The notes under the pieces were generated by a model. That model made no database searches, was not told the origin of the DNA, and saw only the letters and a program-made list of their open reading frames with translations. DNA of 64,000 bases from Atriophallophorus winterbourni (Eukaryota; Platyhelminthes; Trematoda; Plagiorchiida; Microphallidae), in assembly GCA_013407085.1 (NCBI GenBank), contig JACCGJ010001565.1, positions 1 through 64,000 of the forward strand, given 5' to 3'. The position numbers and the translations under genes were made by a program. Every line of letters starts with the position of its first letter. The stretch's first letter is position 1. Positions 34,690 to 45,740 of this stretch are shown here, in pieces.

Positions 34690-35275
34690 TAGCGAGTGAC
34701 GTAGTCCATATGCCCATGTTTCCGAGAATAGTATGGCTTGAACCCTTTGAGTAGCGACTGACAGGACTTGGATTATACACCCTCGAGCGCAGGAGCATTC
34801 GAGCTGACCTAATCCTGACATATCGGATAATCGATACGGGATCCCACCCACTTCGAAGCCTATTTAAAATTGGTTTCAATCGCCAACCCGCAGCCACAAT
34901 CTGATTGTTGAAATCTACAATTTTATGCAGTCCGTGTATGCTTTTGTGGAACAGCTTACCGCTAGAAATTGCTTCCTCATCAAACGAAATGTTTTTCAAA
35001 CAAACGCTAGGAACTTTCATGTTGAATAATACTGTGTTGGCCCCAGTTTACTGAAATTCCTTAGTGATTCCTTCTTGTACACATACTTGAAAAATAAATT
35101 ATACAAACATATTTTCGGTCGACATTTCCTATCGCCTTGTCGCAATTGGAATTACTTTTTCTCCACCTTTGAAGCACATATAAGCAACCATTAAAGTAAC
35201 AATTTGTTCAACTTTCATAAATATATTCTATGGTATTTTACAGCTATTTGCTGTTTTTCACCTTAAATCTTGAAT
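34690..35275 (+). mobile_element. CR1-like LINE, 5'-truncated
   Basis: The plus strand reads RLTGLGLYTLERRSIRADLI and LTYRIIDTGSHPLRSLFKIG across frameshifts, matching RRLGLCDFTQRRIRRDIILT in the copy at 5935. The 3' end near 35265 has AAATCTTGAATCC. The long minus-strand frame here is antisense to it. Confidence 0.7.
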
Positions 35276-35489
35276 CCATTATTACAATCTTTTCAAAACC
35301 AGAATTAAGATTTTGTGATTGATCTCGACGTCGCTCCCTCTTCTGTTGTGAAGGTGTGTCTTTCTGCAAATTAACCGAAAGTTCGAGATTCGCATACATC
35401 CACATTCGTACTACAAATGTGTAGACGTCATTGAGAATCATTCATATGAATTATCGCAATGTATGAATGATCAATAGTTTTTGAAGTTT

Positions 35490-36545
35490 GATTGTAACCA
35501 ACTTCAACGCTGCGTGATATGTACGTGAGAGTCAAAAATGAACTAACCGAGTCGATTAAAGTTGCCTGTGGTGTCCCACAAGGATCAGTCCTCAGACCGC
35601 TTTTGTTTTAAATATATATAAACGACTTGCCAACTGTAGTGCAGTCGTCGGTGCTTATTTTGCTAATGACGCAAATTTTGGCGTGAAATAAACTCCACAA
35701 CCGACACGCTGAACCAGCAACGGAATCTCGATATGATTTATACCTGGCCCCTAGACAACGAAATGTCACTGAATGCATCGAAATACAGCCTATTCTCGCT
35801 CAACAGCAAGTTGAGCAATGAATATTATCTAGGTCACACTGTTATTAAAAAAAGATCTAGGTGTGTTTATCCAGTCTGACTTAGGAAAATTATTGCAATG
35901 TCGACTCGCTGCCAGCAAAGCTGAAAGCAACTTGAGTCACAGGTTCCTTTGACGCTAACATTATCTGCACATTTTTTTTTCAACCTACATCCGTCCTTAT
36001 ATCGAATATGCTATACCGCATGGGATCCTCTGTTAAAAAAGGATACTGAGCTATTGGAAACTCCACATCGCAGAGCGACAAAACTCGTCCTAGAACCTTC
36101 TAATTATCCATACGAGATACGACTTAGAATAGTGAATTTGCATTCGGCTCAATACAGACGGCAATGTGGAGTACTGATATCCATTTGGATAGTGCCTAAT
36201 CAAACAAATTATCCTTGCATAGTTTGTTTCATCTTTCCCATAACTCACATCTGCGTGGTTACCAACCTAAACTTTACCAACAGCATAGCAGGTTGAACTG
36301 CGCAAACATGCATTTTCCGTACAATTGTGGAACAATTTACCTACTCACGTGGTATAATCTGGAATCATTGACGTTTTCAAGAAATCACAAGATGTCCAGA
36401 CGGACAAGTATGTTTTTAACGTTTGACAATAATCTCTAACAATATTTTGATATTTTTTTACCATCCGGCCCAATGTACATTTTTGTGGGTCTTGTAAAGC
36501 ATAGCTTCTATACCCACATATCAACATAAATCTATGAATCAAACG
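35490..36545 (+). mobile_element. CR1-like LINE, RT palm to 3' end
   Basis: YVRVKNELTESIKVACGVPQ and GSVLRPLLF (35520-35610) form the RT motif before the palm. The catalytic FADD region is FANDANFG-like near 35660 and damaged. Frame 35949-36296 contains YIRPYIEYAIPHGIL-like and HRRATKLVLEPSNYPYEIRL words. The end near 36535 reads AAATCTATGAATC. Confidence 0.7.
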
Positions 36546-37755
36546 AAAACCCGATGTCATTGTTTATTATTCCATGTTCAAGCTGAGACTACCAGTGTAT
36601 CGGTTGACATTCTAGGTGTTCTGTTTGCGATTTCTCCGGAAAAGATTCTCAACCAATCCGATCCAAAAATTCACCGTCCACTAACGTAGAAAAGGTTAAA
36701 AGCCTCCTTGCAAGAAGATTTTAGGACAACACCTGATATAATTTTTTTTAAACTTTGAAATACTTCAACAAGGTTTTGCTCCAATCGACTTTTGAAATAG
36801 CATAATAGAATCAGAAATCCTCGCGAGATAATAAAAGTTCGTTTTTCGGTAAACCTTGGTGTTATCACCCAAACATACTTCATGGAAAACATCTAAATTA
36901 TAACGTCTCCCTAATGTGTTTTCAATGATGTCTTGTCCGAGATAAAAATCAAATCTATTCTAGTTAGCTCTGTTAGACGCTGTAGATGTTACAGGATTAA
37001 ATTTCAAAGATAACGCGTTCATTTAAAACTGTTATTTCCGAACGACAAATCTTATAATCTGGTGAGAAAATCTAACCAACTAGCTTAATTTCAGTATGTA
37101 ATAAAGCGCATATGTCCCAGGTGATTTTAACTCAATGTTCCATCCATATAGACTGTGAAACTGATAGAAAATTCTGTGTCCATACACTTCAAACAATTCT
37201 GGTTTTGATAGTAAACATAGGTTGATGATTCATCGCTGTTTCAAGAGAAAATTTTTACAATGACCGATTCGGTAAATACGGTCAAATATATAACACACGC
37301 CAACAAATTGATTCGAATACTAGAAACCCTAATGCGAATGCAATGCAACATTAGCTTGATAGAAAAGTAGAAGATAATTTTCCAACATTTTTGGTCAAAA
37401 TTCGCAATCGGTAATTTTGTAGCGAATGTTAAAATCGAAAGACTGCCTGTCCATCATGAAACCGATTGCCATCTGCACAGATGGAAGATTGAAAGTTGTC
37501 CAGCGTTGAACATGACTCTATTTCTATGGGCTGAATTACCGGGAATGACGTATGCATAAATTTCGCGATCTCTTACGAAAAGCTATATCTGCTCATTCAT
37601 TTAATATCATTCTTTTTAAAACTGCTTTGTAAATATGTTCGCTTATTGAATGTACAAACTTTTGATTTGTTTATTTTGGATGAAATTTACCAATTTACTA
37701 ATCAATAAATATCGACCGATTATTAACGTAGCTAAAAACGAAGAAGGTATGACAA
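36546..37755. other. AT-rich DNA, nothing recognised
   Basis: No supported feature between the CR1 end and the PLE terminus. Confidence 0.35.
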
Positions 37756-37766
37756 ATGCAAAGAAA

Positions 37767-38140
37767 TTTCAGTGCAATAGGTTAGAGCAGTTTTGGGTAA
37801 CGTTTCACTTCTGACACAGAAGCTTCGTCAAACAAAGGGTGATAGTCAGGACAGGGAACATGATTAAGTAGGACTCAACCCACCACCACTTATTCCACCT
37901 TATCGCTAAACAGCCTATAGTACGCCTACAGTGTGTCACGTCTCGTGGGAATGACCAGGATCAGTGGTCCGTTTTCCTCACACTGTGTATCCAAATCAAT
38001 CTGATACACGTGAACACGGTCAAGGTCAGTTGACACAGCTGCCCACATACGTAAATGTACGTAACTAACGGGGCTAAGGCTATTTTTGACGAAAAACAAA
38101 AATCTAATTAACTAGTAGGTATAAGGTGAATAAAAACTAT
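37767..38140 (-). repeat. PLE terminal block, downstream copy
   Basis: Minus strand; repeated at 40572-40937 and 43370-43757. Contains a hammerhead-like motif: TTGACGA (37825-37831; first core base changed), a CTTCTG/CAGAAG stem, and GAAACGTTACCC (37796-37806 region). Confidence 0.8.
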
Positions 38141-38868
38141 TTACTTTCGCATCAGTGCCGAGCGCCAGATTGTGGAGATTTCTGTCCCATCCACCTTACT
38201 GACCGCTAGTCGACCTGCCTTGGCAATTTCGACCGCCTCCGCATGTAGGCGTTCGCTATATGGTTTAATACCGCGTATCAATATTGCCACATTGTCTAGA
38301 TCGACGCTGTGGCCCGTATCTAAAACGTGCTCCACCAAGGCGGAATCACGAATAAGGGATTGATATTCCCTCGCATCCCGGGGCTGTCTCCGGACACGCT
38401 TTCGGTGTTCTTCGATTCTAGTGTGAATTTCCCAGAAAGTCTGCCCTATGTAAACACCCGAACAGTCCTTGCAGTTGATTCTGTAGATGCTGCTCGTAAC
38501 GCTAGATAAAGGCGTCTTATCCTTGAGGTGCATGAGAACCGAACGGATAGTTTTCCCTTTCTTATAAGTTACGCGTATGGCCGCCTGGTTCAAGATTCTA
38601 CGTATCGCTTCAGAAGTGCATTTTACATAAGGTATACAGACTGTATCTCGCCAATTTTTCTCCGATTTTTCGGATGGGTATTTTACCTTCAGCAATTGGC
38701 GTTTTACAAAACTTTTTGGATAACCGTGGTCTATGAGCCTTTGACTCGCTTCACGGTGCGCCTGTTTTCGCTCCCTTTCGTCGCTGCACAAGTGTTCTAT
38801 CTTGTGGAAAATGGAACAAGCTATGGAACTGAAGACCTGTCTTGGATGAGCGGAAGTGTATCGTAGTT
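38141..38868 (-). pseudogene. PLE GIY-YIG endonuclease domain
   Basis: C-terminal part of the PLE protein, open from about 38868 to the stop at 38141; it cleaves target DNA during insertion in active elements. Seen in order: a linker with HREASQRLIDHGYPKSFVKR, the Cys pair INCKDC, the GIY-YIG core SGVYIGQT followed by RIEEHRKR, then HVLDTGHSVDLDN and ERLHAEAVEIAKAG, ending in STIWRSALMRK. The core Tyr, Arg and Glu-His positions look intact, so this domain may be the least damaged part. It is separated from the RT by frameshifts at about 38868 and 38990. Confidence 0.85.
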
Positions 38869-38941
38869 ACAGCATCTGTATCGATAGGTTTCCGATAGAC
38901 AGAAGTTTTTATTTTCCCGTCTACTTTTTGTGCTAAACAGT

Positions 38942-39694
38942 CTAAAAATGGAAGAGTGCCTGTGCAGGATTCCACTTCTTTGTGACAGTAATACATGGGT
39001 CTATTTCATTTAAATATTTAAAGAAGGCCTCTAACTGATCTCGCTTGATGATAACAAATGTGTCATCAACATAGCGCCACCATAATTTTGGCTTGAATCC
39101 TTCATTGTTAAGGGCTTTGTTCTCGAAATGCTCCATATACATGTTCGCAAGTACTGGAGATATCGGTGAACCCATTGCCAACCCTTCTTTTTGTCTATAT
39201 AATTGCTGATTAAATACGAAGTGGTTAATGCTTAGGCAGATCGATACACCGTTGATAATTTGCTGGACGCTCAAGTTTGTGCGATCTGACAAACTGGCAT
39301 CAGATTCCAAGGCCCGTCTAGCTAGTTGTAATGCACTTGTTGTATCGACGTTGGTGAACAATGCGCTCACATCAAAACTAACCATTATTTCATCGTTATC
39401 TATTGTTACCGACTTTAAGCGTGCTGCAAAGTCATTTGCGTTCTTGATGAACGAGGCTGTATTGCCGACTAAAGGTTTCAACAAATAAGCCAAATGTCTA
39501 GCTAACTCATGCGCAGGTGATCCGATACCGTCGACGATAGGTCTTACAGGAATGCCTTCTTTATGTATTTTAGGTAGGCCGTAGAACCTAGGAGTTAGAG
39601 TAGACTTGGGATACAGGTTATACCACAAGCCCTTTCCCAAACTCTCCTTAGCGCCACGCAAATAACTAGAGACTACCGTTTTGCAGTTATTCAT
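38942..39694 (-). pseudogene. PLE reverse transcriptase domain
   Basis: A 250-codon minus-strand frame with the Penelope RT landmarks in order: FYGLPKIHKEGIPVRPIVDG, MVSFDVSALFTNVD (first catalytic Asp), GLAMGSPISPVLANMYMEHF, and WWRYVDDTFVI (YVDD catalytic pair). A frameshift near 38990 cuts it before the thumb; the thumb continues in another frame as EVESCTGTLPFLDCLAQK. The catalytic residues are present, so damage is limited to indels and the N-terminal break at 39700-39790. Confidence 0.9.
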
Positions 39695-39699
39695 TACCT

Positions 39700-40557
39700 T
39701 TTTTCATTTTACCATTATCTATCCCTTCATAAGGGTCCTCGGATAAGTATACCCCAACCTTGTCTAAATAGTCGTTACCGTTACTTTACCTTAGTGAGCC
39801 TTATTAATGGCTATATTTGTATCTTGTTTCAGCGTAAGAAGTGCTTGTCTTTCGTGTGAATCAAGGTTTGCATCGCCTTGTTCCTGGTTTTTAATGACAC
39901 CTGCGATACAGTTTCTTACCGCGTCTGCTTGTTCGTTGGGGAGTGCATTTAATGATCCCTCAATACAGGGGATAAGATCCCTGGCTTTCATAAATCTCTT
40001 ACTTATGCAGAAATTCGAGCTTTTCTCCAACAATCTTTGTTGAGCTTGCGAAAGATAAATTCAAAATACTAGAATACTGGTTGCTAGATAATGACTTATT
40101 ATATTTATCTGATGAACGTTTATTATAAAACTCGAATAACTTATTGAACTTATGGTTCTGTCTTTCTCCTATTCACTCCGTTTGAGTGGCTAAAACCTCC
40201 GCGTGTTTTCCACACATTCTGTGGAAATCTGCTTCGGATAATTGGACTCGAAGTTTTGACATCATTTTCGAGGCTTTCAATCGAGCGGCCATTGACCCGC
40301 TGGATCCTTTGTTTCAAAAACACTTTGGATGCGCTCGCGGCAGCCTTTGTCGATTTGTTGGAATTATCCGGAAGTTTTACTTCCAGATCCCTCGGTATTA
40401 CGCCGCGCAGATTGCAACGAAGGTTGAAGATGCGGTGGTTCACGCATCTGGCTTCATATTCCGCTGTTATCATCAACTCACTGGCCAATTTTCGAACACG
40501 GGGTTCGTAGGAGTCAGCAATCCATTGGAATATGTTTGGGACCGATCGTGTATTCAT
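39700..40557 (-). pseudogene. PLE N-terminal region, broken
   Basis: Starts at ATG 40555-40557 (MNTRSVPNIFQWIADSYEPR), 15 bp after the terminal block. After a stop at 40150 another frame continues at 40033-39791 (KARDLIPCIEGSLNALPNEQ, then DTNIAINKAH). The following stretch (39790-39700) contains the NGNDYLDKVGVY remnant in shifted frames. The same first codons occur at the PLE fragments at 25690-25720 and 43318-43350, which supports this start. Confidence 0.75.
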
Positions 40558-40594
40558 AATTCAAGGAAATTTGAGTGCAATCGGTTAGAGTAGT

Positions 40595-40645
40595 TTTTGG
40601 GTAACGTTTCACTTCTGACACAGAAGCTTCGTCAGACAGGGAACA
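40595..40645 (-). ncRNA. PLE hammerhead-like motif
   Basis: Minus strand: CTGACGA (40629-40635), stem II CTTCTG/CAGAAG with TGT loop, GAAAC (40606-40610), GTT and ACCCAA. The stem III bases ACGT are palindromic without a loop, which would suit a two-molecule (dimeric) hammerhead as described for PLEs. The first stem I strand is disturbed by a short deletion (compare CTTGGT at 43438-43443). It sits about 40 bp upstream of the PLE start codon. Confidence 0.55.
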
Positions 40646-41412
40646 TGATTTAGTCGTACTCAACCCCCCCCACTTATTTGACCTTACCGCTAAACAGCCT
40701 ATATTACGCCCACAGTGTGTCACGCCTCGTGGGAATGACCACGATCAGTAGTCGACTTTCTTCACAGTGTGTATCTACGTCAATCTGATACAAGTGAACA
40801 CGTTCAAGGTCAGTTGACGCAGCGGCCCACATACGTAAAAGTACATAACTAACGAGGCTAAGGCTATTTTTAAAGAAAAACAAAAATCTAATTAACTAGT
40901 AGGTATGAGGTGAATAAAAACTATTTACTTTCGCATCAGTGCCGAGCGCCAGATTGTGGAGATTTCTGCCCCATCCACCTTACTGACCGCTAGTCGACCT
41001 GCCTTGGCAATCGATGGGAGACATGAAAGCGATTGAAAATTCATCAACATGAAAAATGCATCATAGCCGATCCATCTAGCAGCGATTCAATTTGACCTGT
41101 CAAATAGTAAGTTTCACTTAAATGACGACGAAATTTATTTCATAATGTTATTTCAAAAGCGCTTTTGTGTGATTAAACGAAAGGCTGTTTAGAAGGATTG
41201 TTGACAATCATCCAGAATCTATGTCTCTTTCGTTTCGCACAATGTGTTAGTGTTTTCAACGATCTTCTGATTTGTAATCCCATTGCAAGGTCAAATTCAT
41301 CTATTTTTTCAACTCATTTGCGCTTTTCACAATGGTTCTATGAGCAGTAGCAATCCTCGTCATTGGCTGAGCTTATTCCGTTGTCATCTTCTAATCGCAG
41401 TGTTTTTCACAA

Positions 41413-42635
41413 TCATAAATTCTCAAATGTGTTACTTTGTGCGAAATTCCGGATACGGTTTTCAGCATTCTCTGTCTGCAATATCGTTTCAATCAGCCTG
41501 ATGGCTTTTTCCATCTCATGCAAGAAGCGAAATGAACTTGTTTTAAACAATTCTACCTGTTTCATCGGAGATGAGACACTGACGTTGCACGAAATGCAAA
41601 CATCAATCGAGGAACTAGTCACGTCAACCGATCGGTTTTATTTGATTAACAAAAGCTCTCAAGTTTGATGATATCCCTTGCCCTAATTGCTCGATTTGGT
41701 TGGAAATCGGTCGCCAAATATCTACATTGATATCGGTGCAAAAAAGTAGAAATGAAACGCTACAGCCCGAATACAATTCCGTTTCCTAAATAGTAAATGA
41801 TTGACAATGATGACGTGTCGTTGTCGCGGTTTACCTGAATAAAATTGCACTGATTTTATTTTTGTACGTACCAAGAACAGGGCTGTGATCAATGTTAATA
41901 GGAAATATATATCAAGTTTGTAGTGAAGAATTCTTCTGAATGATCTGATTTGGAAAGCAGTCAGGCAACTCGCAATAAGAACGTCAGCCTTATTTCGCAT
42001 ATGACATCCTGGTTCATCGGATTGCAAATGCGATAACAAAATTTCCAAAGCTTTCACAGTCGAGTTTGTTTCTCATTACCGAGCATTGAACTATACGAGT
42101 ATTCACACGACTTTTTCGCTTCTTCGGTAAATCGCACTTTTCCGATAGTAAATCAATTTATGCAGCATATAACAAGAAGTTTACAGGTGAAGTCGTGTCC
42201 CACCTAATTAATGGTTACATGGAGAGAAAGAAAAGCAAATTCATTGATCGCGATTACCAGAAAATGGTTTCATGGAAGAGACTTCCTTAGATTTCGCGGC
42301 GTATAAATCGGCAGTGCTAAAAATCAAATTTTCCAGACATTTTAATTTTTTTCCAGTCTACATGAAACCCATTTTTTAAACATTTAGCATGTTTCTATGT
42401 CAACGAAGGACAGTTGACACCTCATACGCTTTGATGATGTGCATTTTATAGTTTTGGCCAATGGGATTTTGCTGCAGCGGTCAACGAAATTTCTAATGAA
42501 AACTTGAAGATTAGGATTGTAAGAAATTGTGCAAGTTGTATTTCCGTTATCTTCAATCACAACACTTGAAGACGCCGTAGACAAATCCGAAGCTGATTTG
42601 GATTTTAAAATGACTGGCAATCTTAAATTTTTCAT
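41413..42635 (-). CDS. Candidate multi-exon host gene, unknown product
   Basis: Between the PLE and a CR1 fragment, five minus-strand open segments fit splice signals with consistent phase: 42421-42635 (starts MKNLRLPVILKSKSASDLS), 42258-42316 (TADLYAAKSKEVSSMKPFS), 42080-42136 (RFTEEAKKSCEYSYSSML), 41872-42008 (contains HMRNKADVLIASCLTAF and the hydrophobic LDIYFLLTLITALFL) and 41651-41785 (ELYSGCSVSFLLFC, then WRPISNQIEQLGQGI). Introns would be 71-121 nt. A further open stretch at 41413-41622 (FLHEMEKAIRLIETILQTEN) is coiled-coil-like but does not join in phase. Boundaries were chosen by eye and chance alignment is possible. Confidence 0.3.
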
Positions 42636-42727
42636 TAAATGTCAAGGTTTCTCTCATATTCGTTATTCGTATTCTTTAAACATGATTAATGCTTTCTTCT
42701 TCTATTTCTTCATCTTAAAATCTACAA

Positions 42728-43315
42728 GTGGTTACTTCCAGATTCACTTGTGGATTTTTAATTATGGGTGATTTCAATTTACCGAATCTACAGAGCAGTA
42801 CCATTCACCCAGAACACTCCGTCGAACGCGCATTCAGTGTGTTTTATGGCGATATTTCTTTATATAACCACATTGCATGTAATACTCGATAGCGCGGAAC
42901 CGATGTACATTCACTCCAAGATCTTGTTCTGAAAACAGCGAACATGACTTTGATAACATTGCTTAAGAATGTCAACTAGGACTAAGTAATTACGTTGTAA
43001 TTCAGTTTGACTATCTGTTTTACCTTGTAACAACAAATGATCCCAGTAAATCTGTTTGACGGGTCAACATTATGCACATGAGTGATGCCCTTTTAAACGC
43101 GAATAACTGACAACCGGAAACCAGCAAGATCCATGAGTTTTGCGTATGGTTAAGATCTTATCTCAAGAATTCAATCTACGTTAGCCCTAAATTAGTTTTC
43201 ACGAACTCAAGAAGAAACCTCGAATTTAATCGAAGACGAACTCGTAAGTATATAAAGTTGCGAAACATTGTTTGGCGACACCATCGGCAAAACTTATCAA
43301 AGAACAGGCAAATAT
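42728..43315 (+). mobile_element. CR1-like LINE, endonuclease fragment
   Basis: Matches 59765-60310 closely. Encodes MGDFNLPNLQSSTIHPEHSV, where GDFN is the catalytic segment of the apurinic-type endonuclease, followed by YNHIACNTR. It ends abruptly at about 43315 where PLE sequence starts, and has neither CR1 end. Confidence 0.75.
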
Positions 43316-43317
43316 TC

Positions 43318-43828
43318 CGCAATCGATTGGAATATGTTTGGGACCGATCGTGTTTTCATAATTCAAGGAAATTTGAGTGCAATCGGTTAGAGTAGTTTTT
43401 GTATAACGTTTCACTTCGGACACAGAAGCTTCGTCAGACCAAGGGTGATAGTTATGACAGGGAACATGATTAAGTAGGAGTCAACCCACCACCACTTATT
43501 TGACCTTATTTGACCTAAACAGCCTATAGTACGCCTACAGTGTGTCACGTCTCGTGGGAATGACCACGATCAGTGGTCGACTTTCCTCACAGTGTGTATC
43601 TACGTCAATCTGATACAAGTGAACACGGTCAAGGTCAGTTGACGCAGCGGCCCACATACGTAAAAGTACATAACTAACGGGGCTAAGGATATTTTTGAAG
43701 AAAAACAAAAATCTAATTAACTAGTAGATATAAGGTGAATAAAACTATTTACTTTCACATCAGTGCATCAGTGGGTTGACTACTGCTTAATCATGTTCCC
43801 TGTCCTGACTATCAACCTTGGTCTGATG
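43318..43828 (-). mobile_element. PLE terminal fragment with inverted end, inside CR1
   Basis: On the minus strand: terminal block 43757-43370 with hammerhead-like core (CTGACGA 43431-43437, GAAAC 43408-43412, CTTGGT strand 43438-43443), then the first PLE codons (43350-43318), then a break into CR1 sequence. On the far side, 43771-43827 is part of the same block inverted (ATCATGTTCCCTGTCCTGAC ... GGTCTGATGAA). A loose repeat, AAATATTCCGCA/AAATATCCGCA (43306-43317, 43855-43865), may be a target duplication, but it does not abut the inverted part. Confidence 0.7.
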
Positions 43829-44072
43829 AATACTGTACAAATTACACAAAAAGAAAAATATCCGCAGAAAAGACACACATGTTATCAATGAGATATATAC
43901 AGTAAGTGTTTAATAAGCAGTTCCCATCGACAAAGTTATCGTGAGGCAAATAGGATAAATGCCCTCCGATATGAAGATATTCTAGACGGCAGCATGATTT
44001 GTTTTGATCGATTATTCGAGTGATATTGAATTTCAAGGTTCTCGTTATTCAACAGGTGGGAATTATCATTAA

Positions 44073-44384
44073 CACTTTGACTGCGCCGTGCGCCATATGT
44101 GGTACACGCAATGATGTCCCAAACTGCGACGTGCTCCATATATGGTACACGCATTATCGTGCCGCTATATGGCGCGCGATGCTCTCAAAGATAGCAGTTT
44201 CTCTTCCACGCAACGTGTACCAATTAAGGCTCACTGTTTTTATGTCAGAATCTTGAAGAACTCACTCGTAGCGAAGCGGCGCACAACCTCCCACCTCGCT
44301 GTCTTCTCTGGCACTGAAGTTAGACAGGTTTCAACACGTCACACAACGGGAATACAGGTTATTTTGGCAGTCGCAGTCAAAGGG
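44073..44384. mobile_element. piggyBac-type MITE, 312 bp
   Basis: Non-coding element flanked by TTAA on both sides (44069-44072, 44385-44388) with terminal inverted repeats CACTTTGACTGCG and, on the other strand at the right end, CCCTTTGACTGCG. TTAA duplication plus CCCTTTG-type ends is the hallmark of piggyBac elements. The inside is richer in GC than its surroundings and holds two imperfect copies of a CATATRTGGTACACGCA word. It encodes no transposase, so it would have been moved in trans. Confidence 0.8.
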
Positions 44385-44729
44385 TTAAGAGGGGTATTTT
44401 TATTTTTGAAAAATAACAAAGAAATTTTAGTTACTAAAACTTAAAACAATTTCAGTGTCATTAAAAATTGTTATTTTTTATTTCAAGCATTGGGTCTAGT
44501 GTAGATCAAAGGACTTTCAAACACACATATATAAAATTTGCGGAGGCCTTAATTTAGTTATTTTTCTTTCTTCACCGCTGTTTAAGGATAAAGATTGCTT
44601 TCAGTTGCCGAACGTACCTAAAGGTGACAAAATGAACAGAAGTCGATCTACTGAGGAAGCTCGAATAAGCGGTCGGAGGGATCCCGATGCTTCACTGATC
44701 ATCTCTTTCGTGTAAAAGAATTGGTCAGT

Positions 44730-45740
44730 GTTCATGACTTTCTAACAAATGGCAACCGAAGAAAATATACGCTTTATTAGAGCAGCCAAAATAAGGGATA
44801 GCAGACTTCTTTACGATGTGCAAATGGCGATTGGACTGAAATTAGCCTTGGTGGATAATGCGACTACTGGTAACCTTTACTGTATGTTTGATGGAGTTAA
44901 GAGATCCATTGGTCCAAACACATTTAAAACAACTCCTATAAATAAAGTATCTGATAGCTTGATTGCCATATGAAAAAGTGACTCGAGCACTTTTCCTCTC
45001 TTCTTTGGTGCAACACGGACTTAAGGCATGCACTTGAATTTGTTGAACCTTAATAAACCAATGGACATATAGATAATCCTCACTGTCAAAGACCTCTATA
45101 AATCGCTCGATCGCTTCGCGCGAGGAAATTCATCTGGTGATGACGATATGCGAACAGAGCACATCAACATTGGAGCACAGCTTTGATTCTTCGGATGGAC
45201 ATGAACAGCAAATTAATGGATTGCTTCTTCAGTGTTGACAGAAGACATGTTTCCAACAAAGTTGTGAATTATAAAGATCATAATGCTATTTCGGAACAAG
45301 GGTGATAGAGACGTTCGGAACAGTTACGAGAAATCTGTATTTTGAAGGTGGTCGGCAAAATGTTTAATAATGTTCTACAGATGTGACGAATAAAATTAGG
45401 ATATTGGCTTCCGCGAAAGCACGATTAACCGTAGACTTGAACTTTTACCTGAAAGTGTTGAGAAGAGCGCATGCAAGTATATGCAATTTCGGGATATGAT
45501 AAAGATATTGAACTACGTTAACAGTGATGGGTGTTTCGTAATGATGGATACTATAGGTTGCACTACAAGACTGTTTACACTCCTTATGTCTTCTAACACG
45601 GTAATGATGGCTTCACTCCATTTTAAGTCAGCATTTATAATGCTTTCGAATTTCTCGAAGGCGTCAACCAAGGAATTTTTCCTGTCCATAAGCTGTTTCG
45701 TATTTTCGTTTAGCTACTACGGAAGCAGAATTTATAGCAA
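44730..45740 (+). mobile_element. RTE-like RT region, heavily decayed
   Basis: Follows the same order as 2000-3030 of the long RTE copy. GNLYCMFDGVKRSIG and KTTPINK (44860-44945) match GNFHGMYDEIK and KTAPIK. A HFSSLL-like and LRHALE word (45000-45040) and an SGDDD finger relic (45130) follow, then SMHFKS-like and GVNQGIF-like relics (45610-45700). Dense with stops; an old insertion. Confidence 0.6.

Larger units (their letters stand above)
37760..41010 (-). mobile_element. Penelope-like element in partial tandem, best copy
   Basis: On the minus strand the order is: the last ~25 codons of an upstream PLE copy (41010-40938), a terminal block with hammerhead-like core (40937-40572), the PLE reading frame (40557-38141, broken into about five pieces), then a second copy of the terminal block (38140-37760). 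The two blocks are nearly identical, including ATCTAATTAACTAGTAG and a CACAGTGTGTCACG word. Partial tandem arrangement with such pseudo-LTRs is known for PLEs. The core in each block lies directly upstream of the reading frame's ATG, or in the equivalent downstream position. No clear target duplication was found. Confidence 0.85.

Noticed and set aside
34613..35020. 135-codon minus-strand frame
   Set aside because: It is antisense to a CR1 RT relic whose protein words are readable on the plus strand.
40186..40593. 135-codon plus-strand frame
   Set aside because: Shadow of the PLE N-terminal region, which is supported on the minus strand by repeated start codons and family order.
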